DNA from: Pachyseris speciosa
Taxonomy: Eukaryota > Cnidaria > Anthozoa > Scleractinia > Pachyseridae
Assembly (NCBI GenBank): GCA_016490735.1
Contig: JAEMWC010000653.1
Location: 163,501-227,500, forward strand
Direction: 5' to 3'
Length of the DNA: 64,000 bases
Position 1 is the stretch's first letter, and each line of letters opens with the position of its first letter. The notes beneath the pieces were generated by a model, which was not told the DNA's origin, did no database searches, and was given only the letters and a program-made list of their open reading frames with translations. This document shows, piece after piece, positions 46,809-59,436 of this stretch. A program made the translations under genes and the position numbers.

Positions 46809-49800
46809 ATGAATACTTTCAGAATTAGTCGTCTTCTATCGTTAAGAAAGTGTTGCTGTGCGAAACGTTTGTCATCCTCCTGTTTCATTTACTTGATCAA
46901 CGATGGTTCTTGCCGTGAAACGTTCCTCGTTCCACGTGTATGTTCTCAGTCGTCGCTTCGATGTTGCATATGCACAGCTGTGATGCGAAATGCAAATGGG
47001 ACAGAAGACCAGGACAGCTCACCGCCATTTCGTAAAGAGAAAAGAAAATTTAAAGGAAATGTCAGCTTAGAGTTACCGCAAACGAAAAAGGAGGTACGTT
47101 ATTAACAGATCAGAACTCGAGAATTTTATTAATTAATGTACCTATCAGTGTTAAGCCCCAGGGTAGGGGCTACCCACGGGAAATTGACTGAGTAGGCCTT
47201 CCCCTGGGTAGGAATTTTGACATTTATGCGTTGCCCCAGAGTCGGGAATTTGACATGGCCGCCATCTTGGAAGACCGAGACAAACTGGACTCTGATAGAA
47301 AAAGTTACCCCAGGGGTAGGAAATTGACATTCAGTAGGTGCCTGGGGGTGGGAAACTTGACTCTGGCTTCCATGAAGATGTCAAATTCGCCTGGGTCTGC
47401 CCCCCCCCCCCCCCCCCCCCAACCCTGGGGCTTAACATTGATAGGTGCATAACACATGCCGGTGACAGTGCTGTACAACAAATTGACGTACAGGTGTATG
47501 TGTGATTTTTATACCTCTGTCCTCTTCTTGATGACAGAGTCCGACATAACATTGTTAGTGGATCCACGACAAACTGTGACTGGACACAGTAAACTTTGAC
47601 AAGACAGGATAATTTAAAGTGCCTATGAAGCGAAATTTGTTTTTACATATTTATAAAAAAAAAATTTGAAAATCACGATTTCAAAGTTTGAGATATTTAG
47701 GGTTAAAATTGATGATTTTACAAGACTTCAAAGTTGTGCCATTTTGCCCTCAAAAATGGTATTCGAATTGCACGGTCAAAATACCGCATGACTACAGTCT
47801 CTGACGTCATTTTGTTGCCATAAGATCAATTTGTCGTTGTCTTCTTCCTCCTCCACTTCTTCTTCTCCGGATTTGCTTAATGTTTGCGAAAAGTTGCTCA
47901 TTTCTGATTCACTTACCATGTCTTCTCCCTCCAAAAGTCCTTGCTTACAGTAGAATTCTCTGTGCGTAAACAAACTTCTGGCAACAAAATGACGTCACGA
48001 CAAAGCAGCTGCACTTAAATTGGACCCATTCTCCTGACCATTTTTAGGGCAAAATAGCACAACTTTGAGGGCTTGTAAAATCATCAATTTTAACGCTAAA
48101 CGTCTCAAACTTTGAAATCGTAAGTTTCAAATAGTACATTCTATAAATATGTGCAAAAACATTTCACTTCATAAGCACTTTAATAATAAGTGATGACAGC
48201 AAACCTTGACAAGAAATTACTTAAACGGCCAGGTGTAAAGCATAACTGCAGAATACCCTGCTACTTTCTTTGCATGCCACTGGATAAGAATAGCGTTTAT
48301 TGTGTTCTGCTTCAGTTTTTAAAGAACACTGACTGAGGGAAACAATAGTGGTACTGAGTGGCAGGGGGTTCTGAAGTTACTCCAGCCAAGTAATCTTATT
48401 TATGATGCATTGGTGTCAGTATCTCAATTTTGACTGGCTAAAAACATGCAGCTAATAACTGCTGGCACTGTTTTCGTTACGTTGTACCTAAAGATAATAG
48501 ATTTTATACTGTACATGTAGAACTGGCGTCATACCTACAAACAATAGGTTTTAAACATACAGAAGTGACATCATTTTGCGGACAATAGTTTTACACATGC
48601 GAGCAGTACGTTTGTTTTGCTGAAGCTTTTCTGGAATTGTATTGCAGAAGGTTTTACCAGATTGGGTCTGCATTCATAGGGTCCAACATGGGCGTTGTCC
48701 ATCCCATTTCCCGGCACTTTTTTCTGCCTCATCCCACCATCCCACCCAACGAAATGTTTTCATCCCAATCCTGCCTGGTTGTACTTTTCAACATGCAATT
48801 GATACAAATGTTACTGGCACACTACTCTTAAAATAGATCGAAAACGTGTTGTACTGGTTTCGAACAAAAGGAAAATATACCATAAATAAGAACTTGAAAC
48901 CCGCATTGAAATGCAGAGGGTCAAAATGGGGCAAGATTGCTGCAGATTTTGAGAATGGCAACTTGAAAAACGTCAGGCCGAGGCTGAAAATGGTTCCGTT
49001 ATTTTTAAACACCAATTCGTTGATGGATCAATACTCCCACAATTTTTTGTTTGTAGATCCAAAAATTTCCCAATTATTTCTCAACAAGTTGTGATCAATT
49101 CTTTGACATATAAGGTTACCATAGCAACAATACAGCCGCTTAAAAACACCCTTAATTTTGGCTTTATGTGCCTGTTACCTCCAAAACAAGTCTGGTGAGC
49201 CCCATTTTTATTATTGAATTGCAATCAGCACATGAAGATTCATCGTTCTGCAAACTTTTAAAAAATCTGTACATGGGGTTCAGAGCCATTTTAAATTATC
49301 GAAAAATTAAAGTGGCTCTTAACCCTTTGTACCGATGTTGTTTTTAAAGCTTTGCAGAAAGATGAATCTTGATATGCTGATTGCAATTCAATAATAAAAA
49401 ATGAGGGTCATCTGCCTCGTTTTTGAGTACAGTACTGCTCAAAAGTAAGTTGACAGTCTCGACTCGATCCTCGAAACTCGATTTGCACATCTCGAATGTC
49501 AAGACGTTCGAGTTTCGAGACGTGAGTATCGAGGATCGAGGATCGAGCATGGAGAATCGAGAAACAAAATATGCAAACTCAAAGAAGTTTGAGGAAATGA
49601 TTTATCTCTTGAAGAAACAACTATAGCCGTTCGCACACAAACTTGAAATATCTGTACTTTGCATCTCAACCCCCAGCGTGATCACTTTATAACGTTGAAT
49701 GTCTATAGTGTGCATGAAACAATGACATCTAAAGACTAAACCTTAAATCTCAGTTTGTGTGGTGTTTGCAAGTATACTGGATGTTCTGTTTACATATACA

Positions 49801-52800
49801 TACTGGCTAATTCATTTTCAAAATGCGGTGAACGAGACCTAAAATGAGTAGGAAAGAACTGCATGTTTTGTTATCGCATCCAACTGAAGCCACATTGTCT
49901 TTCGAACTTACCTACCAAAGGAATGGAATTCGATTGAAACTTCTAGCAGCAACACAAAATTTCGTACATAGTTATTTGAATTTTCGAAGAGCGCTGCGAA
50001 TTTTCGAAGAGATTTTGTCTTAGAAACGCTTTTCGCAATATTTCGATTCTCTTGAGCATAAGCTTGATTCGTGACTGTTCAATGTCTTACTGACAAGATC
50101 CGCATAAACAACACTCAATTGCAAAGAAATAAGTCTTTTTTAGATGTTGCATTATAAACAGTTTTATATCGAATTTCAGCCTTGATGAAAGAGTATTTTG
50201 CCGTTTCAATGGTCTCTGTAAGCCTTGTAGAACCGGAGATATCACTATTTTAAGTTTGCCTTGATGCCGAAAATCTTTGCCCGCTGGTGCATACTAAAAA
50301 TACAACGCAATTAAGACTTTGCTTGCTAAGAAATAACTCTTTTTTAGATGGTGCATCATAAACAGTTTTATATTGAATTTCAGCCTTGAAGAAAGAGTAT
50401 TTTGCCGTCTCAATCGTCTCTGTACGCGTTGTAGAACCGGAGATGTCACTATTTTATGTTTGCCCTGACGCGGAAAATCTACACTCACTGGTGCGTACTA
50501 AAACTAGCAACACAATGAAGATTTTACTTGCTAAGAAATAACTCTTTTTTAGATGGCGCATCATAAACAGTTTTATATCGAATTTCAGTAAGTGTATTTT
50601 GAAGTAAGTGTATTTTGCTGTTTTAATCGTCTCTGTACGCCTTGTAGAACCGGAGATATCACTATTTTATGTTTATTAGTTTCTCGACTTGAAACTCGAA
50701 AGACTCGCCTTGAAGGTCTCGAAACTCAACTCGAGACTCGATCCTCGAAATTTTCGAGAATCGAGAACCAAGTTTTGTTTCTTAAGTTTATAACATGTTT
50801 TAGAGTAGGTTTTTATTAAATTTTGCCACAAACCTTTGGACTGTGTTCCAACTTTTAGGTTGTAATCTTACAAATAAAGTTTTTACAAGTTGACATAATT
50901 GATGTTGATACTCTCAAGTTGTTCATAAATGTTACAGAATCTGGGTTAAGATCTAGTCCTAAGGTCTGTTGTGTCTTATCAGTCCAACTGTTCGTTTTGC
51001 AGGAGATACTGGGAGAACTTAATAGCCGGAGTCTAGAGGAACTTTCAAATACCAAAGGAATAGGAAAAAGCAAGGCAGCTGCACTGGTTGAATATCGTCA
51101 TAATTTTGGACCATTCAAAAGTGTAGAGGAACTCTTCCAAGTGAAAGGTTTTGGTGTAGCATTTTTTCAGAGACTTGAAGAGGCTGGTGAGTTAGCAGCT
51201 GTCCAGAAAAAGACTTCCAAAGGACTTGAAACCATCCAGGAGCTGCTAGTACATCACAAGAAAGAGGTACATTGTACAATCTATGAGCACATGCATTGTC
51301 ACTCATTGCATAATAGTCTTATTAGTACATCACAAGATTTTTGTCCAACCTAGCCTTATTCACATGCATATGTACACATAATTTATGAAAAGACAAAAGG
51401 CAAATCCCCTTGGGAGATCACATGGTCTGCACTGGGAAAACAAAATCTACAAAAAAAAGGTCTATTAATGAACAGAAAAATAGCTACAGCTGTATGCATG
51501 TGCAATAACACTTTTGGAGCCACTTTTTGTGCTCTGTGCAACTGCCAAGTGAATTGCTTATTCAGGCTAATTGATTGATGTGAAAGATTACGGTGTATGG
51601 CAAATTATCATCTTCATTTCTCTTGTTGTCTTCACAAACTCCTCTTGGATATTTTAGGTACAAAACATACATGTACGAGACAAATCTGACAAGTTAGTGT
51701 TGAATCAAAGTAATACTGGCAGCAAAGTAGGTAAAGAACAACAGAAATCAGGATGGTAAAATAGGAGTCTGGAAGTCTCTTACCCTGTAGTTTTTTTTAT
51801 GCCCATTCCTGACTGGTTCTCATCTGTACGGTATATGCTTTATCATTAAAAACTGTTACATTGGATAATGCAGTTCTGGGGTTTTGATTGGCAGCTTACA
51901 TAATTGTCCTGCAAAATAGATTTCTGGATTGTTTTTGATAAAACAGGTATTCCACTTGCACTTGTTAGATATGATATAAAATGATTATCGCATATCTGCC
52001 AATGACTCAATCTTGTGGAATAATATGAAAGATAAGCACATTTTGCGTGGAAGAAATCAGGCTACTATTTACAACTTCCCAAAACAAAATTTATAAGCGT
52101 GGCGAAAGGGACAACCAACTACCCTTACACAGAGATGAAACAGTAAATAGCAAGCACTGAACTTGAACTGCATGTAGTTTTTACACTAGGTTTAAGCAGG
52201 ATATTCTTTTCATTTGAAGAGTTTTTAAAATACATGTACCAGTATATTCCTCCAGAAGGCCTCCATTGCCAGGTACAATAGATCCAATGCAATACAATGG
52301 AACCCTGCTACATGTATAATTTATGGAAACCCGCTTAATACTGTCACCCACTTACAATGGGCAGTTTTCTTTGTCTTGTGACAACTAGAAAATTCATATA
52401 ATTATCTTTAAATGGCCCGCTTAATACGGACACCTGGCTAATGTGGACACTGTGGTATGAGAACGCAAGTACTGAGAATACAAGTTAATTGGTCCATTTC
52501 AGAAGGTCACTGAAGTCATTAGAGGTCTCTCAAAAAATTTTTGTTTGCGTTGTCTTTTAAAATCCCGGCATTTCCAGGTTAAAAATCTCACCACTTTGAA
52601 TAAAGAAGCTAGTGGCTATAGTCATGTATGTACACTGTATGTAGACTCACTGTAAATTAGTCAACAGCTACTTACAGTATGTATGAATTCCATTTATCCA
52701 GAAATGAGAGCAAAAACATAATAAGATCTTACTAAGTACATTGTATTGTTGGCACATTGCATAATCCATCTAGATTAGGAAGCCCAGTTACATGTAGATT

Positions 52801-55800
52801 GCTAGATTATTTTTAATTTCCCTGAGTGAGTACAGTGTACATTGCAACATACATGTATGCTATGGATCACTGTTTATTTTCCATTGTTTTCAGGAGGTAT
52901 CAGAAATTGTATCCATAGATATTGGTTTCCAGAACGCTGCTTGGGTCCATATGGACAAAGACAAGCAGGTGTTAGGTTGGTCACGAACTGAAATACTGAA
53001 ACCTAAACCTTACAACCCTGCTGTTTTTAGACCATTGGTAAGTTTGTGCAACATTTTTCACACTAAGTCTTTGGTCTCTGTCCTCAGTGCATGTACATTA
53101 TTGTAATTACCAAGTTTAAAATATGATGTCCTGTGGAGGAGGTCATTGGAAAAGACTGAGAAGTGTCCAAAGTTTAAGACGTTTTCATTTGCCTCATACC
53201 TATAGGGCATACCACTAAACTACTTTGCAGTTCTCAGAGCACCGATTGTTGTGAGATATCACCTTGGCCAAAAACCGTACAAAGAAAATGGCTCCAAAAG
53301 TTGCAGGGGTGGTAAATGAAGTCTTAAACTAGAGGGGGCGTGATTTTGTGCCTTAAATGTGCAGATCTTTCAATGACCTTTTGGTTGTGAAAATTTCAGG
53401 AGAAAGGATCAAACATTGAGCATGTATACTGAATGGCATCTTGTGTCATATGGCACTGTACAATCATAGCAGAAGAAAAAAAAAAACTTGTCTTGCATTT
53501 GAGTTCGTTTTATCTGTCCTCCTCAGAATGTCTTCATTTCATAGGCATAAGACCTAAGACAGTTCAATCTGGAAACCTACAGCTGTACCTGTACAAAGTG
53601 CAAGTTACGTTAATTTCAGGTGGTTTAATGATGTGTGAATATAAAAAGAGAATTCAGTTACCTGGGTTGCTATTTGTAATTGTACACTGATTGTATATCT
53701 GAGTGGTTTTCTTTTACCAACTGACCGTTTAATATAGGCCAAGACAAAAGAAACAGTTCGTTTGGACTTAGTAAAGGATGACCGCGACCGCTTAAAGGTC
53801 AATAAAGGGAAGCGGTTTTTGGGACTTCAAAAACTGACCCCTTTATAGAGGGGAATCACTTACTACGATGCCGCCGAATACAGGTTCGACTTTATGCACA
53901 TACATACATACTTTACAAATGGTTTGAATCCAGGAGTCATATCATAACTAAGTGAAGCACGATCGTCCGGGTGAGTGTAGTCCTGAGAAGGACTGTTTGT
54001 GATGACATTGACTGACGTTTCGACAACCTGAGCGGAAGTCATCATCAGAAAGACTGATCGAAACGCACCAATCACGGTTTATAGTCTTCACAGCCAATAA
54101 CATCACGGCTTAACTGACAGACAACCAATAACATCACGACTTCGTTGACCAATCACATCAACGAGAGTACTTATACCATCTCCTGACGTTGCTCAAATCA
54201 CTTGACTCTGATGATGACTTACGCTCAGGTTGTCGAAACGTCAGTCAATGTCACCACAAACAGTCCTTCTCAGGACTACACTCACCCGGACGATCGTGCT
54301 TCACTAAGTTATGACATAAATACTTTATTAAGTATTCCCGGACGGGTTTTTCAATACTTACCAACAATTCTAAATTTAAAAAGTCTAAAACTCTAAAAGT
54401 CTAAATTAGATACAGTGTAGCTACTAAAATATAAGATAAAAAATTTGTATATACATAAATGGACGATGGTTGAAATCAAATATCAATACGTTAAGCTGAA
54501 CTGATGAGTTAGCGTCTTTTTAAATTTATTCACTTACGGGTAACTGTTTCAGGTCATTGTTCATGTTTTCCATATCTTAACTGCTCTGTAATGGAAACTT
54601 CTCTGTCCAGTAGTCGTTTCCACACAACGGCATACAATGTATTGAGTGATTTCCTGTTCCTTGTGACACGATCGCTCAGGTACGACGGTGCAAGCCCGTT
54701 CAAGCACTTGAAGGTCATTATTGAATCTCTGTATATAAGATGTTCTCTCACAGGTAGCCAACCAGTCTCTCAAACTGTAGGTGTGATATGATCAAACTTC
54801 GAAGTGTTTGTTATGATTCTGCACGCAAAATTGTGCACCGCCTGAAGTTTTTGTATATTTGCGGAAGATGTGTATGAACAATATAATTTGCTCATTACTA
54901 AGGTAGAGATAATCACGGTCAAAGCTGTCCTTAACCCTGTTTATTTGGCAGAGTTTGACCATGCATGAAGATACAAGCTTACCAATATGCTGATCGTATG
55001 TCAGGTTACTATCCAAAATTACCCCAAGATCCTTTACGCTAGAAACAGGAGTAATCTCTTTACCGAAGAAAGAGAGAATGATTTCCCCAGGGAGCTGTCC
55101 AAGTAAGTGACGGGTGCCAACTAGAAGGAACTTGGTCTTCTCTGGGTTGATCAAAAGCTGATTTTTGCAGCACCACACTGCCACGTGTTTGAGGTCTTCT
55201 TCAATATTGTGCTTGGCAGCCTCAACGTCTTTAACTGGGAAGGACAAGAAGATTTTCGAGTCGTCAACGTGAGATACCAGGTTGCATACTATTGGCGCAG
55301 CATGGAGGTCATTTATATAGATGCAGAAAGGAAGTGGTGACAAGATGGCGCCCTGCGGTACGGCGTGGGTGATGGGAAGAGGTGTGGATATAGATGAGCC
55401 AATACGAACTGCCTGTGACCTACCAGAGAGAGAACTTCTGAACCAGTCAACCACTTTCTGGCGGGCACCATTGTGACTCAGTTTCTGTAGTAAAATTGAA
55501 TGGCAAATGCCTTTGATAAATCCTATCGAACGAGTGCGGGTAGCCTCTTGTTATCCATTGCATCCAACAACGAATCGCTCACAAAAATATTAAGGGTCTC
55601 AGTGTAGCTCAGTAATAACCCAGGCCTTTCTATACCTAAATCCGATTTTTCTTGAATTTACTGTCCAAGGCTTGCTTCGTTCTTGTAGCTACATGTAAAA
55701 CTCGGAATCAGCAGGAACTGTTTTTAAGGGTACTGCTGAAAAGAATCCTCTTTCTAATTTGATTTCAGGTTCAAGCATTTGTCAGCAAGGTACCCAAGAC

Positions 55801-56289
55801 AGATGTCTACGTAGTAGAAATGCAAAGTCATCGAATAGGAAAACAAACTGCGGCCCTTCTTCCTTTGCAGTTCATCTTCGTGTTTTCGAAGCCATGTTGA
55901 CATGCTTACTTCCTGGTCTGGTGATACCCTTTGATCCGCATTGGACTTCGAAACACTTTTGCCTTCCCACTGGAACCAGCAAGAAAAGAGCGGCTGTGAA
56001 TTTGGTGGAGAGTTTGTTTGTGGACCGAACAAACGAAGAACCCTTTGAGACTCAGTGCGAGCAGTTTCTCAAAGAACAGCAAGGGATGGGAGGGAGCGAA
56101 GATTTTGTCCAATCCTTTATAGACAGTCCACCGGGCAGGTCTGGTGGAAACAGCAACAAGCCACTCCTTCAGATCTCACCTAAATTTATTAATTATTTCA
56201 AATCTTGTGACAAGAAGGACGACTTGAGTGACTGCCTGCTACAAGCCCTTGCATTTTTTGACATTGTTGTCGAAAGCAGAAATAAATAA
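46809..56289 (+). CDS. TEFM: Transcription elongation factor, mitochondrial (TEFM), 4 exons
   Basis: Exons 46809-47093, 51003-51266, 52894-53037 and 55769-56289, all phase 0, give about 404 aa (human TEFM 360). The N-terminus is Arg/Ser/Cys-rich without acids (MNTFRISRLLSLRKCCCAKR), as expected of a mitochondrial presequence. Exon 2 holds tandem helix-hairpin-helix units: LEELSNTKGIGKSKAAALVE and VEELFQVKGFGVAFFQRLEE. Exons 3-4 hold the RNase H/RuvC-like fold (IVSIDIGFQNAAWVHMDKDK; VSKVPKTDVYVVEMQ; FEAMLTCLLPGL; LLQALAFFDIVVES). Known role: TEFM dimers bind mitochondrial RNA polymerase and raise processivity. Odd: the last exon needs one extra base near 55871 to join the LLPLQ frame to the HLRVFEAM frame. 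The introns contain foldbacks, a 205-bp satellite and a decayed non-LTR element. Confidence 0.85.
47130..47455. repeat. Repeat with inverted ends and (C)n tract
   Basis: acctatcagtgttaagcccc at 47140 pairs with ggggcttaacattgataggt ending about 47448. Between them are repeated phrases like GGGTAGGAAATTGACAT and a 22-base C run at 47400-47421. TEFM intron 1. Confidence 0.7.
47615..48182. mobile_element. Foldback with about 180-bp arms and an acidic ORF in the loop
   Basis: Left arm 47615-47820 (CACGATTTCAAAGTTTGAGA, TTTACAAGACTTCAAAG, ACGTCATTTTGTTGCCA) pairs with right arm 47980-48182. The loop minus strand encodes MVSESEMSNFSQTLSKSGEEEVEEEED, an exon-like acidic fragment. TEFM intron 1. Confidence 0.7.
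49195..49410. repeat. Foldback, about 45-bp arms
   Basis: ATTGAATTGCAATCAGCACA at 49213 pairs with TATGCTGATTGCAATTCAAT ending about 49393, with adjoining paired AGATTCATC blocks. Related single sequence (acacccctaattttagcttt) at 15353. Confidence 0.7.
49450..49565. repeat. TCGA-rich imperfect palindrome
   Basis: Dense ctcgatcctcgaaactcga-type repeats in both orientations (gtcaagacgttcgagtttcg). A second cluster of the same motif is at 50680-50770. Confidence 0.65.
50085..50685 (+). repeat. About 205-bp tandem satellite, nearly three units
   Basis: tagatg occurs at about 50141, 50345 and 50550 within the shared phrase tttttagatgGTGCATCATAA. Units also share TTGTAGAACCGGAGAT. Located in TEFM intron 1, 320 bp before exon 2. 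Confidence 0.8.
50680..50772. repeat. Second TCGA-rich cluster
   Basis: tctcgacttgaaactcgaaa, gagactcgatcctcgaa and tttcgagaatcgagaac. Same motif as 49450-49565, together bracketing the satellite. Confidence 0.6.
51267..52893. other. TEFM intron 2, nothing recognised
   Basis: 1.6 kb of AT-rich sequence with several ACATGTA motifs but no ORF, foldback or element end that I can support. Confidence 0.4.
53890..54325. mobile_element. Inverted pair of Penelope-like termini
   Basis: Left arm about 53935-54050 and right arm about 54205-54320 are reverse complements (GTCGAAACGTCAGTCAATGT, CACCCGGACGATCGTGCTTC). The motif catcatcaga...gtcgaaacgtcag is typical of Penelope-like 3' ends, from general knowledge. 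TEFM intron 3. Confidence 0.55.
54540..55600 (-). pseudogene. Decayed non-LTR retrotransposon RT
   Basis: The minus-strand frame 55454-54792 includes VVDWFRSSLSGRSQAV, HAVPQGAILSPLPFCIYIND, a degenerate catalytic box HVDDSK, LLINPEKTKFLLVG and VSSVKDLGVILDSNLTYDQH. A second frame at 54751-54554 continues REHLIYRDSIMTFKCLNGLA. The N-terminal part is frameshifted. 5'-truncated. Sits antisense in TEFM intron 3. Confidence 0.8.
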
Positions 56290-56457
56290 CAAAAAATAAT
56301 TTGTGGAATTCATTGTTCTGTAGAATTAAAACTCTGACCGGAAATTTGCAGTCTGCCTCTTTTATCAAATTCATGGTTTCTTTTCATAGAATTGAGTTGC
56401 GCAAAAATGATGCCCTCCCGCTGATCGATATTTTTTTGCAAAAAAGCGTTTCTTACT

Positions 56458-56796
56458 TTAACTTTCTGGACAAACTTCAGTGAAAATTGGTTTATCGTAG
56501 TGTGGAAGCGTAACACAATCTCGTATCTCGAGTCTTAGTTCCTTAATCAAACTAGACGAAACTATAGCGACCCTCGAGTGATCCTTCAGGTTTAGGATTT
56601 TGATTGGGTTTCTCAAACAATACAAATAACCGGCAATACAGCGAACTCTACTAAGTATGAACAATGCATGTGGAAGCCCAATATTTGCGAACTTCCAGAT
56701 AACGCTTGTCCACCTGGGCAAGGGAACGAAGACTGCGTACGAGATTGAAACCAATAGCAAAGCAAAAATGAGAACGAAAGCACGGGACTCACTCAT
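56458..56796 (-). CDS. Possible GPCR C-terminal fragment or small membrane protein
   Basis: The ORF of 112 codons on the minus strand overlaps nothing and starts MSESRAFVLIFALLLVSISY (hydrophobic), followed by a second hydrophobic stretch and RNPIKILNLKDHSR. TM6-loop-TM7 with an NPxxY-like motif would give this pattern, but the motif is poor (NPIKI). A truncated SINE lies just upstream, so a 5' part may have been lost. Low confidence. Confidence 0.25.
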   Translation of the reverse strand: MSESRAFVLIFALLLVSISYAVFVPLPRWTSVIWKFANIGLPHALFILSRVRCIAGYLYCLRNPIKILNLKDHSRVAIVSSSLIKELRLEIRDCVTLPHYDKPIFTEVCPES

Positions 56797-56819
56797 TTTT
56801 GACGTACACGAGGATGTAA

Positions 56820-56932
56820 TATAATAATAATAATAGTGGGTTTATTGGCAACATCTCTACATAGTAGCTCTTCATTTACCAATTAACTCTAAATCAAATC
56901 AAATCAAATCAAATGTTGGTTTTTGGATGTGC
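56820..56932 (-). mobile_element. 5'-truncated copy of the (TAA)n SINE
   Basis: Only the 3' part remains: aaaaaccaacatttgatttg, short TTGAT repeats and a (TTA)n tail at 56820-56835. Confidence 0.65.
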
Positions 56933-56987
56933 AAAAAGTGGATGTGCAAAAAGTAGCCCGGGAATCCAGCTGTTGTCATATAGTCAA

Positions 56988-57260
56988 TAGAGCGCTTTTC
57001 AATTGAGTGTCGTAAAAGCAAAATCCAGCCAATCACAACAGAAGCAAGCAGTGCAATGAGCCAATCAGAATACTAAGCAATTACATGTATCCGGCGTAAA
57101 GCGCGGGAAAATACGCGCGTGCAAACCACAATTGGTTTTGGTTTTGCTTCTCATTGGTTGGGAAAGTGGCGCGAGTTTTCTCGGCCAATCACAGAGCAAA
57201 GCAATGCAAAACCAAAGCAAAACCATAATTACTTTCGACACTCAATTGAAAACCGCTCTA
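56988..57260. mobile_element. MITE family D, best-preserved copy
   Basis: Terminal inverted repeats tagagcgcttttcaattgag and ctcaattgaaaaccgctcta, bounded by TA. 273 bp, non-coding, with repeated CAATCACA/CCAATCA motifs inside. Serves as the reference for the copies at 9549, 16233 and 31816. Confidence 0.75.
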
Positions 57261-59240
57261 TGGTGTTTTCCTAGCCACCAGGAAGGATAGCAACCCTTTC
57301 TGCCAGAAAAGGCTGGTACTCGGGTTTAAGTTTGAGGTAGAAGTAAACTACTGTAGGAAGCATGAAAAGGGAATGGAAACAAGTTACCACTCGGATCTGC
57401 GAGGTTCGGAGTAAAGCTTTTCGAGACAGCTAGAGCGAATCTACTTTATTTCCAAAAAAGTTTTGGTGTATAATTTGTAAGGGCAGTTGGTGATTTAGTA
57501 GGCCTTTCTTTAAGATGCTCAGAGGTAATTGACTCGAATATCAGCCGCTGCTTCGGGAAATTAGCCCGAAAAAATTTTACACCGCGCTTTCACAGATCTA
57601 CATTTTCTGGCTTGTTTACTTTGAAAACATGGACAACGTGTGCACGAGGACTCATCTAAATTCTGTCATAATATTGAGGTCATCGTTGAGCAAAACCAGT
57701 CATATGCATGCACTATTGTTTCAGATTATTTAATCATAGTTAACTCACAACACTGACGATAATGTTAGTCCCATATAACTTAGAGACCAATTTCACTATC
57801 GTGGAAATATCGTATTTATTCGAATTAGCGCCCACCTCGAATAAGCGCCCATCCTAAAGGCAGCAAAAGTTAATAAGCGCTCAGCCGCGAATAAGCGCCC
57901 ATCCCCACCCTACCCCCTTCCCCACTCAGACCCTCCAAAACATTGACACTGAAGTGTACGAAAGTAGTACTAGCTGATTATTATTTATTCACTGGCTTAC
58001 AATCTCTATATTCATTGTCTACAAGGATTGAAATTCAATAAGTACTAATAAGAGACTTCTTCAGAGTATTTTACAGAAACTTTGCTTTGTTACATCTTCT
58101 CGTTTAGTTATTACCGTTTATTGTTTTGTTGCAAAATAAACAAACTACGCTTGCTGAAAAGGTGAAAATTTAATAAGCGCTCAGCCTCGAATAAGCGCCC
58201 ACTGTCAAGGTCCAAAAATTTAATGAGCGCCCAGGGCGGTTTATACGGTATTCAATCTTGACGAATTAACGCCGTAACAAAACATCCGTTTGAGTGCCAT
58301 TGTAACCAAAAACGCACCAAAAATCTATCAACAACACTGAATCCCAATTCATTACATTAGTATTTACAAACACGAAAAACTTCCTGCAAATTTATTCAAA
58401 AATCCTTTATTTCGTTCCAGCTATTTTCCATTGTGGCTTGTTAGCCAAATTTAAACTTTTTTTTTTGTGATTGGAAGCTAGGCTCATTTCTTTCATAACG
58501 ACGAAAATGGGTATGTTTCCGGAGTGGCTTTTCTCTGTATATTTCTTGTTGGTGCCTTCAGGCAGCATTAGATGATGGAAATATTTTCAGTCGTCTCAGA
58601 TGCAAGTAAGTCAACATCCGTATCGGTAATTATTAAGTCTATCAAACAGTCCACAAAAAGATCAGGGAACAGCAATTTAAACATTTTCTTAACCGAGCTC
58701 ATTTGTACTCAAAGATCACAAAACTAAACGAACTTTAGCGATTTTTCGCAGCGAATTTGTATTTATTTCGCAGTGTCACTTGATCCGGTTCAGTCAAAAT
58801 CTATTTAGTTATCCCAGATGGTTTTCAGTACGATATGATTCATAATAGCCGCCATATTTTCTCTGAAATCTGAAACTTCGCTAATGAAACTGAAGAACAC
58901 ACGCAGCTCATACAATTTAAAACGTACTGTTTACATTTTCGAAATTACGAGCCGCTTGCCCATCTCCGCAACATGCAGACCGAACTCACTGAACTCAGTC
59001 TTATCCGTCACAATATTTCAAAACATCATATACAGTAATTAATTTATAAATTTACCCTGTTTTGGGTTACACGCTTTTAGAACCCAAAGGGGTGGGGGGA
59101 AGGGAATAAATATTTGTTTTGAAAGAATTACAGTTTATCGACCTTGGTTACCTTTAAAATTCAGTACAGTTTTCGTTTGCGAAGACTGGTAACGCGAGTC
59201 ATTTGCTGTCTATTGAAAGACTTTAAAAATACCTAAACCT
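57261..59240. other. Intergenic between TEFM and CTHRC1-like, mostly no feature
   Basis: Contains the AATAAGCGCCCA repeat cluster at 57815-58250 and otherwise AT-rich sequence with no coding signal. Hydrophobic ORFs here are short. Confidence 0.35.
57805..58255. repeat. Dispersed repeat with recurring AATAAGCGCCCA
   Basis: gcgccca/gcgctca phrases occur at 57828, 57845, 57875, 57892, 58175, 58193 and 58224. Ends read TATCGTATTTATTCG and GGTTTATACGGTATTC. Probably a MITE-type element; its boundaries are uncertain. Confidence 0.45.
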
Positions 59241-59436
59241 GGCCTTTGATTGAATACGAGGCTAGGGGTGACCTTGTTTTGATACAAACCTATCTTCTTT
59301 TCTTATGGAAATTATGCTGATTAAACACTAGTTAACATAAGAAAAACATGCTTTACATAAGAAAAGTAGGTAGGTTTGTATCAAAACAAGGTCACCCCCA
59401 GTCTCGCTTTTACCGACAACTGTAAAATGGTCTATT
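59241..59436. mobile_element. Foldback MITE, family C, copy 2
   Basis: Matches 32680-32873 end to end in reverse (GGCCTTTGATTGAATACGAG ... CAACTGTAAAATGGTCTATT), including the inner arms. Confidence 0.8.

Noticed and set aside
55828..55871. 44-bp intron to explain the TEFM frame change
   Set aside because: Too short for a normal animal intron, and it would remove conserved residues (HRIGKQTAALLPLQ); a one-base deficit is simpler.
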